DNA of 64,000 nt from Cardiocondyla obscurior (taxonomy: Eukaryota > Arthropoda > Insecta > Hymenoptera > Formicidae): positions 5,377,001 through 5,441,000 of the forward strand of contig NC_091870.1 in NCBI RefSeq assembly GCF_019399895.1. The letters are read 5' to 3'. The translations under genes were made by a program, and so were the position numbers. Below the pieces are notes generated by a model, which was not told where the DNA came from, did not search any database, and saw only the letters and a program-made list of their open reading frames with translations. This document shows, piece by piece, positions 49,275-59,652 of this stretch (positions within the stretch are counted from its first letter, which is position 1; each line of letters opens with the position of its first letter).

Positions 49275-50069
49275 AAAATGTGTAATATATTGTAATGCAT
49301 ATTCATATAATAAATATATACTTTTGTAATCGACACGTATCATTTTTTTAATCGCTTCTATTCCATCCTTCATTTCATTATAATTGTGAGGCGTGAGTCC
49401 CGCCTCGTTCGTATGCAACATACGTATCTGGGTGAGAGAGAAATAAGATAAGAAGGAGAAGCGATCAGCCGGGGGTGTACGTGCAGCGTCACCCGCATTC
49501 GAATCGTATGAGCGTGTAAAAGAATTGTTGATAAACAATAGGCGGCGCGAACGGGTGCGAGCGAGTCGTAGTCGATGATGACAAACGCGTGAACGAGAGC
49601 GAGCGAGAGGGAACGATAGGCGGCGCGAACGGGTGCGAGCGAGAGGGAACGATGGGCGCGCGATCCTTTGCGATCCGCCGCCGCCCCGCCGCTCGCCGCC
49701 GACGCCATGACTAAGACTCGCGTGATCACCCCCAACACCCCTCCTTTACCCCCTGTGAAAAAATAAGACACCCCCCCTTCTCCATTTGAAAAAATTCCAA
49801 CCCTTTGAAATTCGCGATGCCGCAGGAAAATACCGCGGCGAGATAACGCACTTATCTATTTTAAAAAATATCAAATTACGTAATTAAAATATCAAATTTC
49901 ATAACTTTTATGTTATTGTTATATTTATAAACAATCTGTTCCGAGAATCGCAGACAAAGGGGCGATTTTTGGAAAAACACCCCTCCCTGCGTGACGTCAT
50001 TACCCCTCGCCCTAGGTCACACGGACACACTAACACGAATTGGTCCAGAACCGGCCTATATAATCTACT
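49275..50069 (-). repeat. Right terminal inverted repeat of the Polinton
   Basis: Inverted match to 28800-29775 over its whole length, with small differences and fewer copies of the 78-bp internal unit. The outer end reads CCGGCCTATATAATCTACT, against AGTAGATGGGTATAGGCCGG at the left end. The bases beyond it do not continue IFT140. Confidence 0.9.
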
Positions 50070-50828
50070 TTCGTTGTCGCATAATTCTCCCGCAGGTGGT
50101 TTTCGGCTTTGAAACGTGTAGGCGACAAGCCTCCTCCACGGTTCTCGGGATGGGTGGCCTCTTATCCCGGGCCCGTATCCGGTCACCCCTTCTTCCAGAA
50201 GTTCGCGCCTCCGCCTATGGTCCGCTCCTCTCGCTCCTCCCGCGGCAAGGACAGTCGACAATCTCGGCAACATACGGTAACAACAGAATCCACCAACGCG
50301 ATCGTTAATTACCGCTTCGAAAAAATAACGCTACATTCTCCGGAGATTTCTGCGACCTTTTTTTGCTCTCCTCGCTATTGCGATTCGTCCAGCGCCGCTG
50401 CGCCTTTGTGACGGCCGCGGGGAGCTGCGACGAAGCAGCGAAAGCTGCCACGTCACAGTACGTAACATATTTCTTGTATTTATTTTATGTATTAATGTGA
50501 TATTATAATTAATACAAATAAACAAATTTTTTTTAGTTAAAAACATAAATCGTTCCACGTAATTAATAAAATTAAATCTAAAACCCTAATAATCAATTAA
50601 TAATAAATAAGAAATGTTTGTTATTTTTTATTTACAAGTTAATATATACCATATTATATATATTATTTTAAGTATAACATAAACACATAAACTATTGTTT
50701 TTTTTACAGCCGCACTATATTGCACTGCTCTTAGAGATTTTTTAATAACGTTTTAATAATATTAACAGTCAAAAAAACAAAAAAAGAGGAATTGCGTTTA
50801 CTCTGTTAATAATTAATCATTTTTTTTT
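50070..50828. other. Right flank of the Polinton, no recognisable gene
   Basis: The flank starts with a GC-rich stretch (50090-50450) with a plausible plus-strand splice acceptor (ttctcccgcag at about 50086-50096) and an open frame through 50411, but no family is recognisable. It is AT-rich from 50455. I looked for the missing upstream exon of IFT140 on the minus strand and did not see it. Confidence 0.45.
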
Positions 50829-50832
50829 TTAA

Positions 50833-52161
50833 TCGCATGCGTAGTCTGATTGAGCATGCGTGCTGACGTAAAAGCTAAAATACAGCTAGATTAGCTGTAA
50901 TGTATTACATCACAGCTTGATTACAGCTGTGGCGGCCGAGATGACAACCCGAAAAATTGACACTCGGCGCGCCATGACAGATGCAGCCCGGCATACGTGA
51001 ACGTATGCCGGAAGGCCCGGAAGTTCGGTGGAGGAAAAGCTCCGGGCCCGACTGATAGCAGCCGCGGCCGCCAGGCGTCGCGAAAGACGAAGAGCTTTCG
51101 CGAGAGTCAGATGCGATAAGGACCGCTATATAAGCGGCACCGATGGAGCTTGCGATATCGCCTTATCCGATAAGGAGATCGCTTTTTGAATACGGTCGAT
51201 AGTGCTCGTATAGACGCACACTTCACAGTATAAGAAGTAGTGCTCTGCCGACGCACATCGAACGGAGACGAGGCAGTATTCGTTGCCACGAAGCATATCA
51301 TAGACGCATGCCGTTACCACCAACAACGAAGAGTCAGAGTCCTGAGACAGGGACTCCGCAGAAGCGGACACGGAGAAGCCGCCGCAAGAAGAGGGCCACA
51401 CTGACGCCAGAGATCGTGCCTGATAGTCCTCCGTCGCCACCGGTCGAGGAAGCAAGAACACCGAAGATAATATCGATCGAGGTCTTTCCGCCGCAGCAGC
51501 CGCTGGCAGGGATATTACGGCCTCCAGGACTCAAGAAGCCGCCCAGACACACGCACTTCCAATTCCTGGAGTGGAAGCCTCCTCTAGCCAACTTCACGGT
51601 TCACGAGGCCACCAAGGATATACCTCGCACCGGGTGACGTACGCATTTGGCGTTACACCAGTCCCCGGTGGAATCAAATAAATCCGCTACTCTCGCCTAT
51701 CCCACCAACACCACCGGTGCGGATAGAGCGAGGTGTACAGTGTGGGCCAAGCACCACAGAGAGGGGTATACAGCACGCCCCTGTGGTCACGGATAGTGGA
51801 GTCCAGTGCGATCCCTGGGCTACCACCTCATCCTCAGAAGCCGAGTCGCCGATACTGCCCGGCGAAGATAAGTGGGGGCCGATAAAGGTGACGCTCACCG
51901 CCCCACACATTTCCTACCGCGAAAGGCGGTTGTAAACGTTGTAAAGCGTTCTTTTGTAAAAGCACCAGTGGGTGCGATTTAAACGATATCAAACACAATG
52001 TACATAAACCTGTAAATATACTTATATATATAGAAAGAAGGCGTTCATCTATAAACCAGCGTTCTATCCTATCAACGAACCAAAAAATACTTAAAACAGC
52101 TAATCTAGCTGTATTTTAGCTTTTACGTCAGCACGCATACTCAATCAGACTACACATGCGA
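50833..52161. mobile_element. Element with 66-69-bp terminal inverted repeats between TTAA sites
   Basis: The ends 50833-50898 and 52096-52161 are inverted copies with two or three mismatches (TCGCATGcGTAGTCTGATTG and so on). Each is flanked by TTAA (50829-50832 and 52162-52165), the target duplicated by piggyBac-type transposases. No transposase is present. The interior has a TATA-like CTATATAAGCGG at about 51125 and an open frame at 51308-51637, so it resembles a promoter-bearing LTR fragment carried inside a non-autonomous element. The first TIR bases are not those typical of piggyBac, so the class is open. Confidence 0.55.
51308..51637 (+). CDS. Hypothetical Pro-rich protein inside the TTAA-flanked element
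   Basis: 109 residues from the ATG at 51308, about 180 bp downstream of a TATA-like box. The product is basic at first (KRTRRSRRKKRA), then Pro-rich (PDSPPSPPVEEA, PPQQPLAGILRPPGLKK) with HFQFLEWKPPLANF near the end. A further frame (51717-51935) follows in a different register. It could be a remnant of a gag-like protein; no family recognised and codon evidence is weak. Confidence 0.3.
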   Translation: MPLPPTTKSQSPETGTPQKRTRRSRRKKRATLTPEIVPDSPPSPPVEEARTPKIISIEVFPPQQPLAGILRPPGLKKPPRHTHFQFLEWKPPLANFTVHEATKDIPRTG

Positions 52162-52266
52162 TTAATGTCTATGTCTGATAACCTATTTTAGCTGATAACA
52201 ATAACAGTTGATAAGAGGTAATTGTTTAAGCATATAATAAAATAAGTAAATATGTTTATTATTGTG

Positions 52267-53079
52267 TGTACGCGATCTGGCGCGATCGCGTTAGTTTAGA
52301 AATAGATTTACTCAGCAATGAGCTCGACGCGTGATCGATTGAGCGGGGATGAGATGGAGAGCCGATCGCAGGTATTGAACAAAGAACCAGAAGAATTAAA
52401 ACGACAGAAAAGGGAACTCACTGTATTTACAAAAAAAAACACAAAAAAAATACAATCGCGCCGCTGAAGGCAAGGAAATTAGTAACCGAGCGGAAATCTT
52501 CTTGACCCGGCTGATCCGTCGGAAATCTTGAAGGTAGATGAGTGATCTACCCGGCCGTCGGAGATCTTGCCGCGGACGACGGAGATCTTGAGAGCGCGAG
52601 CCGGGATTGCCGCGAGCGCGAATCCCTGCACTCCAGCGGTAACGATAACTTGTAGATAGATTGGCGCCGAGGTAATAAATTCACGGAAAGTGAATTTATT
52701 GAATTGCGATTAAGAGCGCGAGAGAATGAAAATTATAAGAAGCTAATCAAAAGTCGTCGCGCGAGAGCGAGCCGATACAAAGGCGAGACGCACACGTGCG
52801 GAGTTCGAGCGAAACTGCTCGTCTTTTCGCGGTACTGAGCCTAGGATAGTCGGAACCCGGCGACGAAAACAAAGAGAAGTCAGCGAAATTCGGTTTGAAC
52901 TAGATTAGGCTGACTTCTGCCGAAAACAAAACGCTTGGAACCATCGGCGATCCAAGGATATCGACAAGATCAACAAATACGCGACGATTGGTCTCGAAAT
53001 ATCGCGACGCTGGAGCACATACTAGGCGCGAGAATTACAATATAATTTAATCGCGCTGCAATTTGTAGTCGAATGAACA
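52267..53079 (-). repeat. 3' LTR of the BEL/Pao element
   Basis: Identical in length to the LTR at 58806-59618 and almost identical in sequence; starts TGTACGCG and ends GAATGAACA on the plus strand. The purine-rich GCGGGCGG (minus strand, 53082-53092) beside it may be the polypurine tract. The 330 bp between this LTR and the coding frame is non-coding. Confidence 0.95.
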
Positions 53080-53411
53080 TACCGCCCGCGTTGAAATAAT
53101 GCATTTCGAAAAATTACAACGGCGGATTACGTCTCAGCAAAATTGTCGTGGTTCACCAGACCTTACAGAATTGTCGCCGGTATCAATAAGCTAAATCTAT
53201 ACAAGGCAAAGAATACAGCGATGATATGACATGTCATTGTGGTCGGTGGCGCAGCGCAGACAATAATGTGAAGTCAAAACAAAGTATCTGCGAAGAGAAG
53301 AGCATACAAGAAAATTAAGCAAAAGAAAAAAAAATTGTTACGTGAAAAGACAATGACTAACAATGATAAGTGATACAGTGATAAGATGTACCGAGATCGA
53401 CGGATCGCATT

Positions 53412-56400
53412 CTACGTAGCTGCTGTCTCGACATCGATCGGCAAGACACACAATTTCGAGAGAGGCCGTTTATACTCAGAATGCGCGGTTCTGATTGACG
53501 CAACGCGAGTTAGCCCGTCAGGGCCGGGAAAGCATTCAACCACTCGTCCGAGCTCCCATTTACAAGGAGGCAGCGCGGAATTCTTTAGGATTACGAGCTG
53601 CCCAACGCGGAGAGCAGGTAGCACCTTACGCCATTTAGCGCGCTGCTGAAGCGTGTTAACATAATCATCGTACCATAGAGACCACAATCGTTCAGTCATA
53701 TGGTGAATCATTTGCCAACGGCTCAAACGATTTTCGGCCAAGTCTAGCGTGGATTCCTCGGGGGGAGCGGTTAATGCTGACCCGATTAAAAAGTGACCCG
53801 GAGTGAGTACGTCAAACGAATCGCACGAATCGCTCAGAGGGGCGATAGGCCGTGAATTTAGGCAAGCTTCCACGCGGCAAATTAACGTAGAGAACTCTTC
53901 GAATGTGAGAGTGTGCGCACCGAGGACGCGACGCAGATGATATTTTACGCTTTTAACCCCTGCCTCCCACAAACCACCGAAATGTGGAGCGGAAGGAGGA
54001 ATAAAATGCCATGAGATTTGATCACTGGCATTGCGACTTTGAAAATTCGGATCTCGGACGGAGTTTCGATAGGCGGCGGTCAGCTCACGATCAGCTCCAA
54101 CGAAGGTCGTGCCGTTATCGGAGTACACGTTTTTCGGACAGCCGCGGCGGGCACAGAAGCGCGAAAATGCATTTAAGAACGCCGGCGTGGAATAATCTGA
54201 TACGAGCTCCAAGTGCACGGCGCGAGTAGCTAAACACACGAACAATGAGATATAGCACTTGGTTGATTTGATACCGCGACCTCCGGAGGCGCGAACAAAA
54301 AACGGACCCGCATAATCCAGTCCGCAATGCAAAAAACATCGTGCAGGCGCGGAAACGCGATAACGCGGAAGATCGCCCATCAATTGCGAGGGGGATACGG
54401 CGCGTTCTCGCACGCATGTTACGCATTTGTGTACCACGAAGCGAACCAAACTTCGCGCGCGAAGAATCCAGTATTCGCGTCGCAACGTATTCAGGGTAAG
54501 CTGCAGCCCGGCATGCATCGAACGGAGATGTGCGTGCGACGTAATGAGTCTCACCAACCCGTGAGGTGCCAAGACAATCGGATGTCGAATTGAAAATGCG
54601 AGTGGCGCATGGCGAAGGCGTCCACCGACACGAATAAGTCCGTCACGGTCAAGAAAGACATTAAGCGCACTAAGCGAACTTTTAACGGACAGCGGCTTAT
54701 TTTGTGACAGCGCATGCAACTCGTGTGAAAATACAGCTGTCTGAATGTATTTTAGCCAAAACAGTTTGGCAATGGCACATTCGTCCGCCGTAATAACCGA
54801 CGAACATCGCTCAGCTTGTCGGAGGTTATTTTTGCGACGACACAGCGCGAAAAATCGAAACAGATACGCGGTGACGCGAATTAACTTTGGCCACGAAGAG
54901 AATCGCTCGGCCAAATCAAAATGCTCGGAAGCGACGGACGCTGTTAACGCGGTGAGCTTACGTTCCAACGGCGCGGTAGGAGGGACGGTCGCGATCGAAC
55001 TTGGCCACTGTTCTGACGAGAGCTTAAGCCACGGGGGCCCGTGCCACCAAAGTGGGTGATTCATCAGGTCGCTTCCTAGTAGTCCGCGTGACGCACAATC
55101 CGCGGGGTTATCCTTCGTGACAACATGACGCCAAGAAACATTCGCGAGACGGTTTTGAATGTCCGCGACTCGATTTGCCACGAACATTTTCCAATGAGAC
55201 GGGGGTTGCTTTAGCCACGCTAGGACGATTGACGAATCCGTCCAACAAGTGCATGAGATGGCCTTGGGGAGGATTTCGCGAACGAATTCGATTAATTTAG
55301 CCAGCAGCACGGCTGCGGAGAGCTCCAAACGCGGAATGCTTAACAGCTTAAGCGGAGCAACTTTCGACTTCCCGACTAACAATGACGTTGTGACCGTTCC
55401 GGAGGAGGATATAACTCGAGCATAGACAACGGCCGCGTACGCATCACTGGAGGCATCCGCAAATCCGTGGAGTTCGATAGAAGCTGAGTCAGATTCCACT
55501 CCGATCCACCGAGGAACATGCAATGAATTTAATTGACTGAGGCTCGAATAAATTTTTTGCCATCGCGTTAAAATTGACGGAGGAACAAGCTCATCCCATG
55601 CGGCCTTGAGTTTCCAGAGACGCTGGATCAAGATTTTTGCGCAGATGATCGTCGGAGTACCCCACCCCATTGGATCATAAAATTTGGCAATCGTCGACAA
55701 AATTTCGCGCTTCGTCGTGGGGGCGGACCCGTCAAGCGACACACGGAACCGGAATTCATCGGAGTGAGGCAGCCAGTGAATGCCAAGAATCTTTAATTGT
55801 TCGTCTAACAACGGAATCGGATTGCATGCTAGACCATGGTCAGCGGGATTGATGTCCGCCAGCAATTTTGACGAATTACTGGCCCATTTCCGCAAGGTGA
55901 ACCGACCACGATTTAGAAGTTCAATAAGTTGATCGCGTTTTTCCACGAGCAGAGCGACGCTATGAGCGCCGAAAAGGACGTCGTCCACATAGATGTGATC
56001 ACGCAAGATGTCCCGAGCGAGGGGAAAATTGTGGCCGTCATCCAGCGAGAGCTGCTGAAGAACGCGCAATGCGAGAAATGGGGCGCACGCCGTACCGTAC
56101 GTGACGGTCAATAATTGATATTCGCGTATTGCGTCGGTTGAACCGGGCGACCACAGGATCCGCTGATAATCGATATCACTTTCGGCGACAAGGATCTGGC
56201 GGTACATTTTCGCGATGTCCGCCGTACATATATATCGAAATAGTCGCCATCTAAGTATAACAGTTGGCAGATCGCTTTGCAATTTCGGCCCGGAGTACAT
56301 ATGTTCGTTGAGACTCAAACCGTTCGACGTAAGACTCGACGCATTAAACACGACGCGAATTCGAGACGTAGCGCTATCGAGACGATATACAGGATGATGT

Positions 56401-58733
56401 GGAATGAATACTTCCTGTGAAACTGACGATGTGGCGATTCGCATGTGACCGAGAGATTCATATTCGGTCATGAACGCACGATACTCTGCAGCTTGTGCAG
56501 GATTGCTCTGAAAGCGACGCAATAACGATTTGAGGCAACTGAGCGCTTTAGCTTTAGACGAGCCGATGTCAATCGGCGGCGGCGTCTTAAACGGAATGCG
56601 TACGACGTATCGGCCGTCGGTCTGGCGAGAGTGAGTATTTACAAAATGAGCCTCGCATTCGTTGTCCTCGCGTGATGAGTCGCGATGCGCGGGAGGTTCT
56701 TCCGTTTGCCAGAACCTTTCGAGTGCGTTAGCGAGGTCGAGCGATTCACTGTTGTGAGTGACGGTGAGATGCACTGTCACGTTCGCGAGGGGTTCTTTCT
56801 GGTCGGCAGCGTCACCGATACGCGAGTCGATTGGGCCCGATACTATCCACCCGAAAATAGTATTTTGCGCTATCGGCTGAGTTGGAGCGCCCTTCTTTAA
56901 TCCGTCAAGAATAATCTCGTTATAAATGTCAGCACCGAGGATGACATCAATCGGTTTAGAACTGGCGGGATTGAGATCGGCGAGTTGAATATTTAGTAGA
57001 TGCGGAAGCGAAAGAATACCGGCGTTACCGCGAGGCGCATATGAGGTGAGAGTAGGCATAATCACCGCGAGGCGGTCGATCGACGGCACTTGCCTATCAA
57101 CAGGTGAAATAGAAATGTTACCGACGAAATTATATGTACCGACATTCGAACCGCCGACGGCCGCAACCGAGATCGGAAATCGGATTCGCTTTAATTTAAG
57201 CAATCTCGCCACGGACTCCGACACGAAGGTCATTTCGGAGCCTTGATCAATCAGGGCTCGCACACGCAATTGGCGGCCTGAAGAGCTGGATACCGAGATC
57301 CATGCAGTGGCGAGCAGTACAGTGGTCGGTCTCTGAGGCGAAGCGCGGGACGCAACGAGCGCGGTGATCTCGGCATTTTGAGACGGCGGTGCCGCTGCAT
57401 CGCTATTCGATGGTTCTGGTGGAGAGGCGGAACTCGAGCCGGCGGAATTTTCACCGTGCAGCATGGTGTGATGTCTCTGATGACATTTCCGACACGTGAA
57501 TTTGCTATTGCAATCGCGAACTCCGTGATTGCCGCTTAGACAATTAAAACAGCGTTTGTGCACTTGAGCTAGGTTACGCCGCTGGCTCGAATTTCCCTTT
57601 ACAAACGAGGGGCACGAGCTAAAGAAATGACGAGACTGACAAATCGGACAGATAGATACGGACCCGACATTTGACGGCGCGGAACGTCCGCGAAGCGGAG
57701 TCGCAGCAACCGCGGTATCAGGAGCAGGAGCGGACACGGAGCGCGTAGATGCCGTCGCAACATTGACCTTGTGCGGAACATTCTTTACTCCCGACGGATG
57801 CGACGAGGTAACGACGACGTCATCGAGAGCGCGCTGACGAGATTGCAAGAAATCCAGCAGCTCTGTCGTGGTCGGAAGCGTGTCGGAGTCGCTTATTCGC
57901 ATGCTCCAGGCTTTTCGAGTAGAATTATCTAATCGTTGGCTGATGATGTACACAAGCATATCATGCCACAAGTCGCGCGACCGACGATTCAGATTTTTTA
58001 AGGCGGTGAGCGACGCACTCACCTTATCGATTAGGCCCTGAAGATCGCTCGCGGATTCTTTAGTGATAGACGGGAGATTCAAAACCGTCGATAAATGACC
58101 GCGAATTAAGCGCCGTTTATTCTCAAATCGCGTACTCAACGCTTTCCACGCAACATCGAAATTCTCCGCCGTAACGGGTAATTCACGCACACATTCGAGG
58201 GCACTACCGGTAAGGCAGGAGAGCAAGTAGTGCATACGCGCGAAATCCTTCAACTCTCGATTTTGAATGATTAAAGCTGTAAACCGATCCCGAAAATGTT
58301 CCCATTGCTCCAGACTCCCGTTGAACGGAGGGAGTGAGATGGGAGGCAAATGAGAAAGCGCGAGATACGGTCGCGAAAGAAGCGAGGCATTGTCACTGCC
58401 TGAATGATTAAGACTCACGACCGGGGGTTCAAGAGACTCGAGCGACTCGTTCATGTAGTCCAATGCAGCTTGGTAGGCGTCCTCAACCTCATCGAAGACG
58501 TTGTTTTTGAAGTAGGGAGTGGTAGCTTGAGTAGTCTCGTCCACTAGCCTTAACAGCTCAGAATGATCCAGGAAGAATCGCGCCCAGTTGTCCTTGATCG
58601 TCGAGATGCGAGAGCGCAATGTCGCGGGTGTGACATTAGCGCGGCCGAGTTTTTTCAAATTATCCACCGCTCGAATAATACTGCGTTGGAGTTGCCCTTG
58701 AGCGAGCAAGAGTTGCTTAGCGGCGTCGTTCAT
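53412..58733 (-). CDS. BEL/Pao gag-pol polyprotein
   Basis: An unbroken frame of 1773 residues from the ATG at 58733; the frame extends 13 codons upstream without another ATG. It makes the capsid and the enzymes for reverse transcription and integration. In order: a gag part with helix-rich LPPFNGSLEQWEHFRDRF (near residue 155); zinc knuckles CFNCLSGNHGVRDC and CRKCHQRHH (near 415-440); an aspartic protease with LIDQGSEMTF, where DQG replaces the usual DSG/DTG; reverse transcriptase with CTADIAKMYRQI and the catalytic HIYVDDVLFG; RNase H starting ELHGFADASSDAYAAV; integrase with H..H..CVTC zinc residues, the Asp blocks LDYAGPFF and YSDNGTTF and the Glu in HFGGLWEAGVKSVK; and a DUF5641-type end (LTPGHFLIG, WELGRVVECFPG). 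All catalytic blocks look intact. Confidence 0.95.
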   Translation of the reverse strand: MNDAAKQLLLAQGQLQRSIIRAVDNLKKLGRANVTPATLRSRISTIKDNWARFFLDHSELLRLVDETTQATTPYFKNNVFDEVEDAYQAALDYMNESLESLEPPVVSLNHSGSDNASLLSRPYLALSHLPPISLPPFNGSLEQWEHFRDRFTALIIQNRELKDFARMHYLLSCLTGSALECVRELPVTAENFDVAWKALSTRFENKRRLIRGHLSTVLNLPSITKESASDLQGLIDKVSASLTALKNLNRRSRDLWHDMLVYIISQRLDNSTRKAWSMRISDSDTLPTTTELLDFLQSRQRALDDVVVTSSHPSGVKNVPHKVNVATASTRSVSAPAPDTAVAATPLRGRSAPSNVGSVSICPICQSRHFFSSCPSFVKGNSSQRRNLAQVHKRCFNCLSGNHGVRDCNSKFTCRKCHQRHHTMLHGENSAGSSSASPPEPSNSDAAAPPSQNAEITALVASRASPQRPTTVLLATAWISVSSSSGRQLRVRALIDQGSEMTFVSESVARLLKLKRIRFPISVAAVGGSNVGTYNFVGNISISPVDRQVPSIDRLAVIMPTLTSYAPRGNAGILSLPHLLNIQLADLNPASSKPIDVILGADIYNEIILDGLKKGAPTQPIAQNTIFGWIVSGPIDSRIGDAADQKEPLANVTVHLTVTHNSESLDLANALERFWQTEEPPAHRDSSREDNECEAHFVNTHSRQTDGRYVVRIPFKTPPPIDIGSSKAKALSCLKSLLRRFQSNPAQAAEYRAFMTEYESLGHMRIATSSVSQEVFIPHHPVYRLDSATSRIRVVFNASSLTSNGLSLNEHMYSGPKLQSDLPTVILRWRLFRYICTADIAKMYRQILVAESDIDYQRILWSPGSTDAIREYQLLTVTYGTACAPFLALRVLQQLSLDDGHNFPLARDILRDHIYVDDVLFGAHSVALLVEKRDQLIELLNRGRFTLRKWASNSSKLLADINPADHGLACNPIPLLDEQLKILGIHWLPHSDEFRFRVSLDGSAPTTKREILSTIAKFYDPMGWGTPTIICAKILIQRLWKLKAAWDELVPPSILTRWQKIYSSLSQLNSLHVPRWIGVESDSASIELHGFADASSDAYAAVVYARVISSSGTVTTSLLVGKSKVAPLKLLSIPRLELSAAVLLAKLIEFVREILPKAISCTCWTDSSIVLAWLKQPPSHWKMFVANRVADIQNRLANVSWRHVVTKDNPADCASRGLLGSDLMNHPLWWHGPPWLKLSSEQWPSSIATVPPTAPLERKLTALTASVASEHFDLAERFSSWPKLIRVTAYLFRFFALCRRKNNLRQAERCSSVITADECAIAKLFWLKYIQTAVFSHELHALSQNKPLSVKSSLSALNVFLDRDGLIRVGGRLRHAPLAFSIRHPIVLAPHGLVRLITSHAHLRSMHAGLQLTLNTLRREYWILRARSLVRFVVHKCVTCVRERAVSPSQLMGDLPRYRVSAPARCFLHCGLDYAGPFFVRASGGRGIKSTKCYISLFVCLATRAVHLELVSDYSTPAFLNAFSRFCARRGCPKNVYSDNGTTFVGADRELTAAYRNSVRDPNFQSRNASDQISWHFIPPSAPHFGGLWEAGVKSVKYHLRRVLGAHTLTFEEFSTLICRVEACLNSRPIAPLSDSCDSFDVLTPGHFLIGSALTAPPEESTLDLAENRLSRWQMIHHMTERLWSLWYDDYVNTLQQRAKWRKVLPALRVGQLVILKNSALPPCKWELGRVVECFPGPDGLTRVASIRTAHSEYKRPLSKLCVLPIDVETAAT

Positions 58734-58775
58734 AATAGCGGAGGAGCGCACCTCTTTGAGATCCTTGCACACGCG

Positions 58776-58797
58776 TCGAATCCGGCTCGAAGGACCA
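58776..58797 (-). promoter_or_regulatory. Primer binding site matching tRNA-Tyr
   Basis: Eight bases inside the 5' LTR, the plus strand reads a 22-base match to the 3' end of a eukaryotic tRNA-Tyr, ending TCGAAGGACCA with T-loop bases TCGAATCC before it. On the element's sense (minus) strand this is TGGTCCTTCGA, where the tRNA would prime minus-strand DNA. The tRNA identity is from memory of the acceptor stem. Confidence 0.75.
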
Positions 58798-58805
58798 ACA
58801 ATTTA

Positions 58806-59618
58806 TGTACGCGATCTGGCGCGATCGCGTTAGTTTAGAAATAGATTTACTCAGCAATGAGCTCGACGCGTGATCGATTGAGCGGGGATGAGATGGAGAG
58901 CCGATCGCAGGTATTGAACAAAGAACCAGAAGAATTAAAACGACAGAAAAGGGAACTCACTGTATTTACAAAAAAAAACACAAAAAAAATACAATCGCGC
59001 CGCTGAAGGCAAGGAAATTAGTAACCGAGCGGAAATCTTCTTGACCCGGCTGATCCGTCGGAAATCTTGAAGGTAGATGAGTGATCTACCCGGCCGTCGG
59101 AGATCTTGCCGCGGACGACGGAGATCTTGAGAGCGCGAGCCGGGATTGCCGCGAGCGCGAATCCCTGCACTCCAGCGGTAACGATAACTTGTAGATAGAT
59201 TGGCGCCGAGGTAATAAATTCACGGAAAGTGAATTTATTGAATTGCGATTAAGAGCGCGAGAGAATGAAAATTATAAGAAGCTAATCAAAAGTCGTCGCG
59301 CGAGAGCGAGCCGATACAAAGGCGAGACGCACACGTGCGGAGTTCGAGCGAAACTGCTCGTCTTTTCGCGGTACTGAGCCTAGGATAGTCGGAACCCGGC
59401 GACGAAAACAAAGAGAAGTCAGCGAAATTCGGTTTGAACTAGATTAGGCTGACTTCTGCCGAAAACAAAACGCTTGGAACCATCGGCGATCCAAGGATAT
59501 CGACAAGATCAACAAATACGCGACGATTGGTCTCGAAATATCGCGACGCTGGAGCACATACTAGGCGCGAGAATTACAATATAATTTAATCGCGCTGCAA
59601 TTCGTAGTCGAATGAACA
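58806..59618 (-). repeat. 5' LTR of the BEL/Pao element
   Basis: Holds the promoter for the minus-strand transcript. It differs from the partner LTR at one base that I could see. It lies 34 bp upstream of the DUF4806-like frame at 59653 and so has displaced that gene's upstream sequence. Confidence 0.95.
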
Positions 59619-59652
59619 TTGTGAAAACCATCGAAAATGAAGAAGTAAATTT

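Larger units (their letters stand above)
28800..50069 (+). mobile_element. Polinton/Maverick (adintovirus-like) element, 21.3 kb, endogenous
   Basis: Long terminal inverted repeats (28800-29775 and 49275-50069) enclose the full Polinton gene set: protein-primed polB, integrase, packaging ATPase, PLA2-domain protein, adenain-like protease, minor and major capsid proteins. The ends read AG...CT, as reported for Polintons. The six bases outside each end are TCCATT on the left and TTCGTT on the right, only four of six alike, so a clean 6-bp target duplication is not shown. Core genes are broken by single stops or frameshifts, capsid genes are open. Accessory genes lie between each TIR and the core. 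Confidence 0.9.
52267..59618 (-). mobile_element. Complete BEL/Pao LTR retrotransposon
   Basis: Two 813-bp LTRs (52267-53079 and 58806-59618, both TG...CA) enclose one gag-pol frame. The direct repeat TTGTG at 52262-52266 and 59619-59623 is the target duplication. I noticed a single base difference between the LTRs (near 53063 and 59603), so the insertion is very young. Primer site, polypurine tract and coding frame are all present, so the copy may be autonomous. Confidence 0.95.

Noticed and set aside
58776..58797. 3' end of a tRNA-Tyr gene
   Set aside because: Only the last 22 bases match, with no 5' acceptor strand, D arm or anticodon arm, and they lie at the expected place for a retrotransposon primer site.
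53386..58838. Plus-strand frames opposite the BEL polyprotein
   Set aside because: Antisense shadows of the gag-pol frame without motifs.
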